Source: UBA3824 sp017541145 (GTDB lineage: Bacteria; Bacteroidota; Bacteroidia; Bacteroidales; UBA3824). From it: a DNA stretch of 64,000 nucleotides. Positions 51,340-59,422 of this stretch are shown in pieces; position 1 is the first letter of the stretch; each line of letters opens with the position of its first letter. The DNA is taken from contig CAMVLO010000011.1 of assembly GCA_947168365.1 (NCBI GenBank), positions 1-64,000 on the forward strand, written 5' to 3'. The notes beneath the pieces are model-generated. The model saw only the letters and a program-made list of their open reading frames with translations. It was not told the origin of the DNA and ran no database searches. Both the position numbers and the translations under genes were made by a program.

Positions 51340-52605
51340 ATGAAAATAGACGTTTTATTAGGTCTTCAATGGGGCGACGAAGGTAAAGGCAAAATCGTTG
51401 ACGTATTAGCCCCAAAGTATAACATCGTAACCAGATTTCAAGGCGGACCAAATGCTGGTCACACATTGGAATTCAACGGTAAGAAATTCGTTCTTCACAC
51501 CATTCCTTCAGGAATTTTCACAAACGGTGCTGTAAATATCATCGGCAACGGCGTTGTACTTGATCCGGGAATTTTCAAGAGCGAAATCGACGTTATCAGT
51601 AAGGAAAATCCTGAAATCACAAAGTACCTTAAAATTGCTAAACGTGCTAATTTGATTCTCCCTACTCACAGAATACTTGACGCTGCAAACGAAGCAGCTA
51701 AAGGTAAATCAAAGATTGGCAGCACTTTGAAAGGTATCGGACCTACTTATACTGACAAGATCTCAAGAAACGGTTTGAGAATTGGTGACATCTTGTTGCC
51801 AAATTTCAAAGAAAAATTCGACAAACTTACACAGCGTCATTTGAAAGAAATCGAAAGCCTCGGGTTCAAAGATTTCAGCTTGGAAGAATTTACAAAAGGC
51901 TGGTTTGAAGGCATTGAATGCTTGAAACAGTTTGAATTTGTGGATTCTGAGATGTATGTAAACGAAAAATTGGACGAAAACAAATCAGTTTTGGCAGAAG
52001 GCGCACAAGGCACAATGCTTGATATTGATTTCGGTTCATATCCGTTTGTTACAAGTTCCAACACCATTTGCGCAGGCGCATGTACCGGCATGGGCGTTGC
52101 ACCTCAAAAAATCGGTGAAGTTTACGGTATTTTCAAAGCATACTGCACACGCGTAGGAGCTGGACCTTTCCCGACTGAACTTTTTGACGAAACAGGCGAA
52201 AAACTCAGAAATGCAGGTCACGAATTTGGCGCAACAACAGGTCGTCCCCGTCGTACAGGCTGGCTCGATTTGGTTGAATTGAAATATTCTTGTATGATTA
52301 ACGGCGTTACTCAGCTCATCGTTACAAAGAGCGACGTAATGAACGATTTTGACACAATAAAAGCTTGCGTGGCTTACAAAATCAACGGTAAAGAAACTAT
52401 GGCTATGCCTTTTGACTCATCTGAAGTTGCTGAACCGGTTTACAAGGAATTCAAAGGCTGGAAATGCGACATCTCTAATGCAAAGTCAGAAAAGGAATTA
52501 CCAAAAGAACTTATTGATTACTTGGCATTTGTATCAAATTTCGTGAAAGTCCCTATCAAGATGATTTCTGTAGGTCCCGATCGTAATGCGACAATTATCC
52601 GATAA
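51340..52605 (+). CDS. purA: adenylosuccinate synthetase
   Basis: This 421-residue enzyme joins IMP and aspartate with GTP in AMP synthesis. The P-loop LQWGDEGKGKIVDVL (near residue 9) and NAGHTLEFNGKKFVLHTIPSG are diagnostic. Further family motifs are GSTLKGIGPTYTDKI, LAEGAQGTMLDIDFGSYPFV, GAGPFPTEL and TTGRPRRTGWLDLV. Length is standard. It follows the Fur-family gene by 41 bases and ends at a strong terminator. Confidence 0.95.
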   Translation: MKIDVLLGLQWGDEGKGKIVDVLAPKYNIVTRFQGGPNAGHTLEFNGKKFVLHTIPSGIFTNGAVNIIGNGVVLDPGIFKSEIDVISKENPEITKYLKIAKRANLILPTHRILDAANEAAKGKSKIGSTLKGIGPTYTDKISRNGLRIGDILLPNFKEKFDKLTQRHLKEIESLGFKDFSLEEFTKGWFEGIECLKQFEFVDSEMYVNEKLDENKSVLAEGAQGTMLDIDFGSYPFVTSSNTICAGACTGMGVAPQKIGEVYGIFKAYCTRVGAGPFPTELFDETGEKLRNAGHEFGATTGRPRRTGWLDLVELKYSCMINGVTQLIVTKSDVMNDFDTIKACVAYKINGKETMAMPFDSSEVAEPVYKEFKGWKCDISNAKSEKELPKELIDYLAFVSNFVKVPIKMISVGPDRNATIIR

Positions 52606-52663
52606 TCAATCACATAAAACACACTTAATTTTTATTTTAAAATTACATTTAAATTGTTTACAG

Positions 52664-52692
52664 ACGGTGTCATTTTTTTTGACACCGTTTTG
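52664..52692 (+). terminator. purA terminator
   Basis: ACGGTGTCA pairs perfectly with TGACACCGT around a loop of T, with TTTT following. It shows that the next gene starts at ATG 52706 rather than within the earlier frame extension. Confidence 0.9.
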
Positions 52693-52705
52693 TTTATTTT
52701 CAGAT

Positions 52706-53479
52706 ATGGACATATTATTTACGCTCAAACATCTTTTGTTTTCCGGCTTTTACAACGGACACAGGGTACATTCACCCAATATCTTCGATTTTTACATAAA
52801 GGCGATATTTTCAAAAGAAAATTTTGATTACAGTTTGGCGGAAAATACTTTAAAAAATCTAAAAAAGTCAAAACAAAAAATCAAAGTTTTGTCGGTAGGA
52901 GCAAAGGGAAACGGCTCGATTACAGAAAAAGAAATCAGTAAAATTGCCAAAAACAGTTCTTCTTACGGACGTTACGGAAGATTGTTGCAACGTATAAGTG
53001 CATATCTGAAACCTAAAAAAATATTGGAATTAGGAACTTCGCTTGGTATCGGAACTATCTATTTATCAAGCGGATACAAGGATTCTAAAGTTATCACGAT
53101 AGAAGCTTGCCCTCAGACTCAAAAATTTGCGGAAAACAATTTCAAAAATTTGGGAATAATTAACATCAAATCCATAAACGCAAATTTTGACGACGTTTTG
53201 GATACGATTTTAACAGAAAACGAGGATATAAGTTTGATTTTTGTAGATGGAAATCATACTTACGAAGCAACAAAAAAATATTTCGCTACGATATGTCAAC
53301 ATGCTAAAAAACAGACAGTTGCAATTTTTGACGATATCAATTGGTCAAGCGGGATGTCCAAAGCATGGAACGAAATTAAAAATTCAGAAAAAACAATTGT
53401 TGCCATCGAAACTCTCAGAATGGGTATAATTTTCTTTGATAGCAATTTAACGCAAAAAATATATTGCACGAGATACTAA
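52706..53479 (+). CDS. class I SAM-dependent methyltransferase (O-methyltransferase-like)
   Basis: From ATG 52706 there are 257 residues. After a helical start (HRVHSPNIFDFYIKAIF) the methyltransferase core shows motif I ILELGTSLGIGTIYLSS, the strand-2 acid in VITIEACPQTQKFAENN, and ISLIFVDGNHTYEATKKYF with DDINWSSGM. This is the arrangement of metal-type O-methyltransferases, but the substrate is unknown. The RVHSPxxFxF start is typical of a Bacteroidetes family. The frame extension upstream to 52586 would run through the purA terminator and is rejected. Confidence 0.75.
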   Translation: MDILFTLKHLLFSGFYNGHRVHSPNIFDFYIKAIFSKENFDYSLAENTLKNLKKSKQKIKVLSVGAKGNGSITEKEISKIAKNSSSYGRYGRLLQRISAYLKPKKILELGTSLGIGTIYLSSGYKDSKVITIEACPQTQKFAENNFKNLGIINIKSINANFDDVLDTILTENEDISLIFVDGNHTYEATKKYFATICQHAKKQTVAIFDDINWSSGMSKAWNEIKNSEKTIVAIETLRMGIIFFDSNLTQKIYCTRY

Positions 53480-53496
53480 TATATGATAAAAGTTTG

Positions 53497-53504
53497 TAAT
53501 TTTG
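53497..53504 (+). promoter_or_regulatory. -7 element of the secreted hypothetical gene
   Basis: TAATTTTG, exact match to TAnnTTTG, 25 bases before ATG 53530. No clear -33 box. Confidence 0.45.
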
Positions 53505-53529
53505 CTTAAAATTATTGAATTGTTGTTTC

Positions 53530-54015
53530 ATGAGACTTATTATAGCTATCTTATTCGCAATATCTTGTTACTCAGATGTTTCTGCGCAATACAACTTGCT
53601 TGGTAACGATTATAATCATATATTTAGCAAGTTTAACGAGGATCCGGAGTTCTATGTAAAAGTAGACACCGTAAACAAATCAACAATTGTTATAACTTGC
53701 AAAACCTCAGCAGTTTACCCATATTACACTTACGAAATTGACCTCGAAAATGATGAATGTGTTTCGTTTGGAACGGTAAGCAAAGACCGACAAGTATATG
53801 AAACTTATGTAGATATGTTGTCTACTGTCGGAACTCTAATTGTAACAGACAAAACTAAAACCAATTTTACTTATTGTGTAACAACAAACACCAACGAAAA
53901 ACTGTATTACACTATCAAACAGCCGTTTATAAATAGCGATTATTTGTCACGCAGAAGCATTTTTTATGTTTTGGTAACACGTGACAACAAAAAAGGTCAG
54001 GAAGAACCGCAATAA
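53530..54015 (+). CDS. secreted hypothetical protein
   Basis: From ATG 53530 there are 161 residues with a signal peptide (LIIAILFAISCYSDVSA). The mature part starts QYNLLGNDYNHIF and is rich in Tyr, Thr and beta-type strands. It has no lipobox, although a Cys lies within the signal. I recognise no family. Similar short secreted proteins beginning with a Q after the signal are common in Bacteroidetes. It has its own -7 box and converges on the methyltransferase gene with a 25-base gap. Confidence 0.6.
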   Translation: MRLIIAILFAISCYSDVSAQYNLLGNDYNHIFSKFNEDPEFYVKVDTVNKSTIVITCKTSAVYPYYTYEIDLENDECVSFGTVSKDRQVYETYVDMLSTVGTLIVTDKTKTNFTYCVTTNTNEKLYYTIKQPFINSDYLSRRSIFYVLVTRDNKKGQEEPQ

Positions 54016-54040
54016 GGTTTATTATTTTTTTTTTAACTTT

Positions 54041-54811
54041 TTACTTTAATTTTGAAGCAATAAACAAAGTAGAATAATCACGGTCGGATTTTCTGAAAAT
54101 CTGCTTATATTCCACTGAATCGAAACCGGCTTTTTCGAGCATGAGTTTAAATTCGTTGTCACCATACCAATGATTGCGAACAACATCCAAACGCACCGAC
54201 TGCAATTCCCCGTTGAGATAAAGTTCATATTTTGAGTGAGTTGTACGAATTTGTTTTGACAAATCAAACGAATCGAAATAAGAATAAACAAAATCTTCTC
54301 CTGTTTCTATATCATAAAAAGTTTTGCCGATTTTCCAACAATTGTCAAGATTGCTCAAAAGACTTTTCCACGGAACAAAGATATCAAGAATTAATGTACC
54401 GCCGTTTTCCAGCGACGAAGACAACATCTGCAAACAATGAAATGCTTTGTCATAATCGGCTATAATACAGAAAGTTCCTTTCGGAATAAATATCGCATTA
54501 TATTTGTTAGGCAAATTAAAATCAGAAAAATCAGTGTTGAAAAGTTGAGCTTCCAAACCGAGAGAAATAAGTTTTTCGCTACACATCTTCAATTGACTTA
54601 CCGAAGCATCCAAACCATCGCAACGAATGCCCATTTCTTGAAGTTTTACAAGAATATTTCCTGTACCACAATTTATTTCAAGCATAGGACCTTTATATTT
54701 TTGCAAAAGATTAACATAATATTGAATTACCTCTTCATCTTGCAAATCAAGCTTGGAATATAATTCTGCGAGTTGTTCTTCTGTCATTATTTTACCTTTG
54801 TTCTCCGCCAT
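54041..54811 (-). CDS. class I SAM-dependent methyltransferase
   Basis: This 256-residue soluble protein has the core motifs PMLEINCGTGNILVKLQ (motif I, near residue 43), CDGLDASVSQLKMC (acidic strand 2), KYNAIFIPKGTFCII and GGTLILDIFVPW. This matches the small-molecule methyltransferase type (Methyltransf_25-like). The glycine pattern is somewhat changed (INCGTGN for LGCGTG), which is common. The substrate is unknown. A minus-strand -7 box (TAATTTTG, 54831-54838) lies 20 bases upstream. Methionine 9 is an alternative start. Confidence 0.8.
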   Translation of the reverse strand: MAENKGKIMTEEQLAELYSKLDLQDEEVIQYYVNLLQKYKGPMLEINCGTGNILVKLQEMGIRCDGLDASVSQLKMCSEKLISLGLEAQLFNTDFSDFNLPNKYNAIFIPKGTFCIIADYDKAFHCLQMLSSSLENGGTLILDIFVPWKSLLSNLDNCWKIGKTFYDIETGEDFVYSYFDSFDLSKQIRTTHSKYELYLNGELQSVRLDVVRNHWYGDNEFKLMLEKAGFDSVEYKQIFRKSDRDYSTLFIASKLK

Positions 54812-54830
54812 GTTTTCGTTCGATTTTTTA

Positions 54831-54838
54831 CAAAATTA
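54831..54838 (-). promoter_or_regulatory. -7 element of the methyltransferase gene
   Basis: Minus-strand TAATTTTG matches TAnnTTTG, with no clear -33 box at the right distance. Confidence 0.4.
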
Positions 54839-54873
54839 ATAAAAATTAAAATACAATTATAAGAAATATTGGA

Positions 54874-54881
54874 TAAATTTG
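54874..54881 (+). promoter_or_regulatory. -7 element of the thioesterase gene
   Basis: TAAATTTG matches TAnnTTTG, 20 bases before the ATG. Together with 54831-54838 it makes the 89-base gap a compact divergent promoter. Confidence 0.45.
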
Positions 54882-54900
54882 TACTAAAAATTTATAAAAA

Positions 54901-55350
54901 ATGAAACCTGATATTTATAAGTACATCTACGAACTTGAATTTAAAGTTCGCGACTATGAATGTGATTTACAAGGAATTGTAAACAATGCGGTTTACCAAA
55001 ATTATTTGGAACACACAAGACACGAATTTCTTCACACTGTAAACAACGACTTTGCAGAAATGCACCGTCAAGGAATTGACCCGGTTGTTGTAAAATCGGA
55101 ACTTGAATACAAAGCTCCTTTAACCAGCGGTAACGAATTTGTGGTGAGACTTGCACTGAAAAGAGTAAGTTTTGTGAAATTTCAATTTATTGAAGATGTT
55201 TATTTGAAAGGTTCTAACAATCTTATTCTCAAGGGCATAATCACTTGTGCCGTTACAATGAACGGTCGTCCGGTAAAAATCGATGTTTTGCCGCAATCGT
55301 TCAACGAACTTATGGAAAACAATGAAGACCAACCGCTTGTAAAATCCTAA
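54901..55350 (+). CDS. hot-dog acyl-CoA thioesterase (YbgC/FadM type)
   Basis: This 149-residue protein has the 4HBT signature VRDYECDLQGIVNNAVYQNYLEHTR. The Asp near residue 21 is in the catalytic position, although the usual TD is replaced by CD. KSELEYKAPLTSGNEFVV follows on the second strand. It should hydrolyse short acyl-CoA or related thioesters in the cytosol. Length is normal. It is a single-gene unit with its own promoter and terminator. Confidence 0.85.
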   Translation: MKPDIYKYIYELEFKVRDYECDLQGIVNNAVYQNYLEHTRHEFLHTVNNDFAEMHRQGIDPVVVKSELEYKAPLTSGNEFVVRLALKRVSFVKFQFIEDVYLKGSNNLILKGIITCAVTMNGRPVKIDVLPQSFNELMENNEDQPLVKS

Positions 55351-55407
55351 GTAAAATCCAAAAATCAAAACTTTTTTGCTGACATCTTTCAGCAATCATA
55401 ATAGTTC

Positions 55408-55450
55408 ATCCCTTGGTGTAAAATTTTTTTCGCCGAGGGATTTTTTTTTT
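55408..55450 (+). terminator. thioesterase gene terminator
   Basis: ATCCCTTGG pairs with CCGAGGGAT (one G-T pair), followed by about ten T. Confidence 0.85.
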
Positions 55451-55562
55451 ACTGAAATTATAAAAATCAGAATGGCTTATTTACGGAAAAAAATTTAAGG
55501 TATAAAAACAACAAGAGACCACCGAAAAAATCGACAGTCCCTTGTTTTATTGAAATGAAAAA

Positions 55563-57131
55563 TTACTTTGCATAATTTACTGCACGAGTTTCGCGGATTA
55601 CAGTAATTTTGATTTGACCCGGATAAGTCATTTCGTCCTGAATCTTTCGTGCAATTTCTTGAGACAAAGTCTCGGTTTCTTGGTCGGTAACCTTGTCGGC
55701 ACCAACAATTACACGCAACTCGCGACCGGCTTGAATAGCGTAAGTCTTGAGAACGCCGGGGTAGGATAGAGCCAAGTCTTCCAACGTTTTGAGACGTTTG
55801 ATGTAACTTTCAGCAATTTCACGTCTTGCTCCCGGACGCGCACCAGAAATGGCATCGCAAACCTGAACAATCGGAGCAATAATTGTTGTCATCTCGATTT
55901 CGTCGTGGTGAGCACCAATTGCGTTGCAAATTTCCGGTTTTTCCTTGTACTTTTCAGCAAGTTTCATACCAACAATTGCGTGCGGTATATCTTGCTCTTC
56001 GTCAGGAACTTTACCGATGTCGTGAAGCAAACCGGCACGTTTTGCACTTTTTACCAAATTAGGCGACAAACCCAATTCTGATGACATCACTGCGCAAAGA
56101 TTTGCAGTTTCGCGAGAGTGTTGCAACAAGTTTTGACCGTAAGATGAACGGTATTTCATTTTACCAATCAAACGAACCAATTCCGGATGCAAACCATGAA
56201 TACCAAGATCGATATAAGTGCGTTTACCCACTTCTGCGATTTCGTCTTCCAACTGTTTTCTGGTTTTAGAAACCACTTCCTCGATACGCGCCGGATGAAT
56301 ACGTCCGTCGGTAACAAGTTGATGCAGAGCGAGTCTTGCAACTTCGCGTCTTATCGGATCAAAACCTGAAAGAACGATAGCCTCAGGAGTATCATCCACA
56401 ATGATTTCAATACCTGTAGCAGCCTCAAGAGCGCGGATATTACGACCTTCACGACCGATGATGCGACCTTTGATTTCGTCGTTGTCGATGTTGAAAACAG
56501 TAACAGCGTTTTCGATAGCAGTTTCAGCACCAACGCGTTGAATTGTTTGTATCACAATTTTTTTAGCTTCGCGATTTGCCTGAAGTTTAGCTTCTTCGAG
56601 AATATCGTTTTTAAGGCAAATAGCTTCGGATTGAGCCTCGGCTTTAAGCGAATCAATTAATTGCTGTTTAGCGTCCACGGCGGAAATACCGGCAATAGCT
56701 TCGAGATTTTCCTGAGCTTTTTTTCTCAGATCGTCAAGTTCTTTACTTTTAGCTTCCACCTTTTCCAACTGACGGTCAAGGTTTTCTCTGATAGTTTCCA
56801 CTTCGTTGCGCTTGGTCTCAACTTCCTTTTGTTTTTTCTGAAGTTCAGATCTACCTTGATTCAAAGTATTTTCTTTAGATCTGATTTTCTGTTCCCACTG
56901 TTGAAGTCTTCCGTTTTTTTCATTAGCAATGCGTTCGTTTTCGGATTTCATCTTCAACGCTTCTTCCTTTGCTTCAAGAATTTTTTTCTGTTTAATAGAT
57001 TCAGCGTCGGCTTCAGCGTTTTCAATAATCCTACTCGCAGCTTTCTCAGTTGCCTTTATTTTGAGGAAATAGCCTAAAATAAAACCCAACACGAGTACAA
57101 TAACGCAAATAGAGATAGTTAGTGCGCTCAT
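55563..57131 (-). CDS. rny: ribonuclease Y
   Basis: This 522-residue endoribonuclease starts mRNA decay at the membrane. It has an N-terminal span (ISICVIVLVLGFILGYFL) and a long coiled coil to about residue 190. A KH domain follows (IKGRIIGREGRNIRALEAATG near 213) and an HD domain with AGLLHDIGKVPDEE near 368 as metal centre. The C-terminal REIAESYIKRLKTLEDLA and PGQIKITVIRE are typical. It lies downstream of the coiled-coil gene, zapA and the 6S-like RNA on the same strand. Confidence 0.95.
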   Translation of the reverse strand: MSALTISICVIVLVLGFILGYFLKIKATEKAASRIIENAEADAESIKQKKILEAKEEALKMKSENERIANEKNGRLQQWEQKIRSKENTLNQGRSELQKKQKEVETKRNEVETIRENLDRQLEKVEAKSKELDDLRKKAQENLEAIAGISAVDAKQQLIDSLKAEAQSEAICLKNDILEEAKLQANREAKKIVIQTIQRVGAETAIENAVTVFNIDNDEIKGRIIGREGRNIRALEAATGIEIIVDDTPEAIVLSGFDPIRREVARLALHQLVTDGRIHPARIEEVVSKTRKQLEDEIAEVGKRTYIDLGIHGLHPELVRLIGKMKYRSSYGQNLLQHSRETANLCAVMSSELGLSPNLVKSAKRAGLLHDIGKVPDEEQDIPHAIVGMKLAEKYKEKPEICNAIGAHHDEIEMTTIIAPIVQVCDAISGARPGARREIAESYIKRLKTLEDLALSYPGVLKTYAIQAGRELRVIVGADKVTDQETETLSQEIARKIQDEMTYPGQIKITVIRETRAVNYAK

Positions 57132-57189
57132 TTTAATTTATAGTGATTTTTGTTTGTTTTTTATAAGCATAAAAAAACCCACACCATAT

Positions 57190-57400
57190 TCAATAAACAG
57201 TTTAAGAAACCCCTGTAATACATGGGCGGGAAAAGCTCGTTTGTTTTTAACTTCCAACGTCAGGGTGTTCAAGTACCGGAGTACAAGAATAGAGCTGATT
57301 TACGGCGGTCCGTAGTATAAGGCCTGTTATACGCAAACCTGAAGGCAAATCCCTATTTTTTTTTAATGTTGAGTTTCAAACCTCTTAGTGAAATGATGCG
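57190..57400 (-). ncRNA. ssrS: probable 6S RNA
   Basis: The 315-base gap between zapA and rny is richer in G and C than other gaps and holds no frame. Read on the minus strand it can fold into a rod. GGGATTTG pairs in steps with CAAA and TCCC, and TCAGG pairs with CCTGA. Three small hairpins lie inside: GTATAA/TTATAC, TACGG/CCGTA and GTAC/GTAC. A 6S RNA gene downstream of zapA is a classic arrangement and I recall it before rny in this phylum. 6S RNA binds RNA polymerase and is a promoter mimic. The ends are approximate: the 5' end may lie near 57360-57400 and the 3' end near 57200. Confidence 0.6.
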
Positions 57401-57446
57401 GGCAATATTTTATCAATTACCTCTGTAGGATGTAATCTTTCTTATT

Positions 57447-57752
57447 TTAAAGAGCCTGTGATTTTTGGATATATTCATCCACTTCAGACGACAAGATACG
57501 CAATTCTGTTACAAGATCGCTGTCATCCGAACTTTTTTCTTGACTTACCAACTTGGTAACCAAATCAATAGCAACCATAGCAAGATAGTCGAAAGACTGA
57601 TTCTCGCCTACACTGAATTTTTGTTTATAAATGGCCATTCTCTTGTTTATCAAGTTTACAGCACTTCTTATTGCCTCTTCCTGTGAAGGTTTTACTTTCA
57701 AAGGATAGACATGACCATCTATAGTAACGTTTATTGATTGCTTTTCGTCCAT
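57447..57752 (-). CDS. zapA: cell division protein ZapA
   Basis: This 101-residue protein starts MDEKQSINVTIDGHVYPLKV, followed by EEAIRSAVNLINKRMAIYKQKF and a C-terminal coiled coil. This is the ZapA layout: a beta-alpha head that binds FtsZ and a helical tetramerisation tail. It bundles FtsZ filaments at the division site. It follows the coiled-coil gene by 40 bases and is succeeded by the 6S-like RNA and rny. Confidence 0.85.
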   Translation of the reverse strand: MDEKQSINVTIDGHVYPLKVKPSQEEAIRSAVNLINKRMAIYKQKFSVGENQSFDYLAMVAIDLVTKLVSQEKSSDDSDLVTELRILSSEVDEYIQKSQAL

Positions 57753-57792
57753 TAATCAAAAAGTTATATATAAATATATCGTAAAATCTAAC

Positions 57793-58083
57793 TTAGTTGT
57801 TCAAAAGAGACAAACATTTGTCTATTTCCCGCACAAGTCTGTTAAGTTTGATCTTAGTATCATGTGCATCAGAACCGGTAACCAATGAATTAATCGTGCG
57901 CAAATTATCATACTTCAAACTCAATTCCTTATATTCCAAAGTTTTGTCATCTATCGTTTGAAGTAATTCTGTATTTTTTGCTTTCAGAGTACTATTTTCC
58001 TCCCTCAGTCGGTCACAAATCGACATCAACTGATGGATTTTTTCTCTGAAATCGTTGATTAATATTCCTTTATCTTCTGCCAT
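57793..58083 (-). CDS. small coiled-coil protein upstream of zapA
   Basis: This 96-residue protein is almost all coiled coil (FREKIHQLMSICDRLREENS, then LKAKNTELLQTIDD). It is soluble and lacks any other domain. Its place directly before zapA is conserved in Bacteroidetes as far as I recall, and it resembles ZapB-like division factors in size and heptad pattern. A role in division is therefore plausible but inferred. It is the first gene of the unit and follows the strong promoter at 58105-58136. Confidence 0.65.
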   Translation of the reverse strand: MAEDKGILINDFREKIHQLMSICDRLREENSTLKAKNTELLQTIDDKTLEYKELSLKYDNLRTINSLVTGSDAHDTKIKLNRLVREIDKCLSLLNN

Positions 58084-58104
58084 TATTATACTAAATTCAT
58101 ATCA

Positions 58105-58136
58105 CAAATGTAAAACATCTTTTTTTCTCTCGCAAA
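58105..58136 (-). promoter_or_regulatory. promoter of the coiled coil-zapA-6S-rny unit
   Basis: On the minus strand TTTG (58136-58133), a 20-base spacer and TACATTTG (58112-58105) match the Bacteroidetes consensus well. The first start codon is 22 bases downstream. Confidence 0.7.
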
Positions 58137-58359
58137 TATTTTTTCAATTATTTAAAAATTTTTTTTTGACTGTTTGATAATCAATAATTTATCCATAAAG
58201 TATTTTTTCGTTCAAAAGTTTTTATTCCTTTTTATTTGGTTTTATTTCCCAAATTATTAATCTTTGTAAAAAATATAATCGTTTGCGAAACCTTTTGCAA
58301 GGATTTTCGTTTTAACGATTGTTGAATTAAATTTATTTGCGCACATTATATTTATTAAC

Positions 58360-59247
58360 ATGAAAGTCCTCGTTATTGAAAACGATTTTATAACACGTAA
58401 TTACTTGCGTGACCTTTTCAGGTATTCAGGCTACGATTGTACCTCTGCAAAGAATGCATCTGAAGGTTTGGATTATTACTCCAAAATAAAACCGGATGCC
58501 ATTATTTGCGATGTTACTATGCCCGGTATTTCTGGTATGCAGTTTTTACAAAAGATAAGACAAAACGATAACAAGACTTCTATTATTATGATTACTTCCA
58601 AAAGCTCGGAAAAACTTGCTATTCAGGCTTTTAGACTTGGCGCAAATGATTATTTGAAAAAACCGGTTCAAGACAAAGATATCCTCCCGATTTTGGAAAA
58701 TATCGGAAACAAAATTTCGTTGGAACCCGAACACAGAAACTACGGCAAAGTAAACTCTGGTCAATTGGAATTTAAATTCAAAACCGAGTTTGGTGCCTCG
58801 CCGCATATTGTAGAACGTGTAATGCAAGAATTGGATTACAATTATTTTCCTCAAGACGAGCGTGTTAATATCGAAATCGGATTGTTGGAACTAATTACAA
58901 ATGCAATAGAACACGGAAATCTCGGTATCAGTTACAAAGAAAAAGCCGCTGTAATGGAAGACGACCAATTGAATGAATTATATAAAAAGCGTCTCCAAGA
59001 CAAAAATCTGTCAAAAAGACTCGTAACTATTGACTACAAATATACGGAAAACGAATGTGAATGGATGATTGCCGACGAAGGCAACGGTTTCGATCATAAG
59101 AAACTTCCTGATCCTACTCAAAACGAAAATCTTGATGCTCTCAACGGACGCGGTATATTTATATCTAAAGTGTTGTTTGACAGTATTGAGTATCTCGGAA
59201 AGGGTAATGTAGTAAAAGTTACCAAAAAACGTACACCCGCAAGTTAA
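58360..59247 (+). CDS. response regulator fused to anti-sigma-type ATPase domain
   Basis: This 295-residue protein has a REC domain: VLVIENDF, phospho-acceptor D51 in IICDVTMPG, MITSKS and YLKKPV. After a linker comes a GHKL ATPase domain of the RsbW/HATPase_c_2 type with N-box LLELITNAIEHGN, G1 box DEGNGFD and G2 box NGRGIFIS. No histidine acceptor or SpoIIE phosphatase follows. REC plus RsbW-like ATPase suggests a phosphorylation-controlled serine kinase or anti-sigma switch. In SiaABC-type systems a comparable kinase phosphorylates SiaC; a DUF1987 protein is encoded at 1319, but the link is speculative. It is a single gene, divergent from the zapA unit. Confidence 0.85.
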   Translation: MKVLVIENDFITRNYLRDLFRYSGYDCTSAKNASEGLDYYSKIKPDAIICDVTMPGISGMQFLQKIRQNDNKTSIIMITSKSSEKLAIQAFRLGANDYLKKPVQDKDILPILENIGNKISLEPEHRNYGKVNSGQLEFKFKTEFGASPHIVERVMQELDYNYFPQDERVNIEIGLLELITNAIEHGNLGISYKEKAAVMEDDQLNELYKKRLQDKNLSKRLVTIDYKYTENECEWMIADEGNGFDHKKLPDPTQNENLDALNGRGIFISKVLFDSIEYLGKGNVVKVTKKRTPAS

Positions 59248-59422
59248 TTTTCAGCAAAAATTAACACCAAATATTTTTTCAATTTTTTTATGTCCATATT
59301 CTGCTGATACCCAAATCGTAAACGTTTGTTATCGGAATCTGCGAAAAAACTTAACCTTAAAGTTTGGAAAATAGTTTCTAATTTAGCAATCGAATTACTA
59401 CCCAAAATCTCTCAAATGAAAA

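Noticed and set aside
52586..52705. Upstream extension of the O-methyltransferase-like frame
   Set aside because: It overlaps the end of purA and runs through the strong purA terminator.
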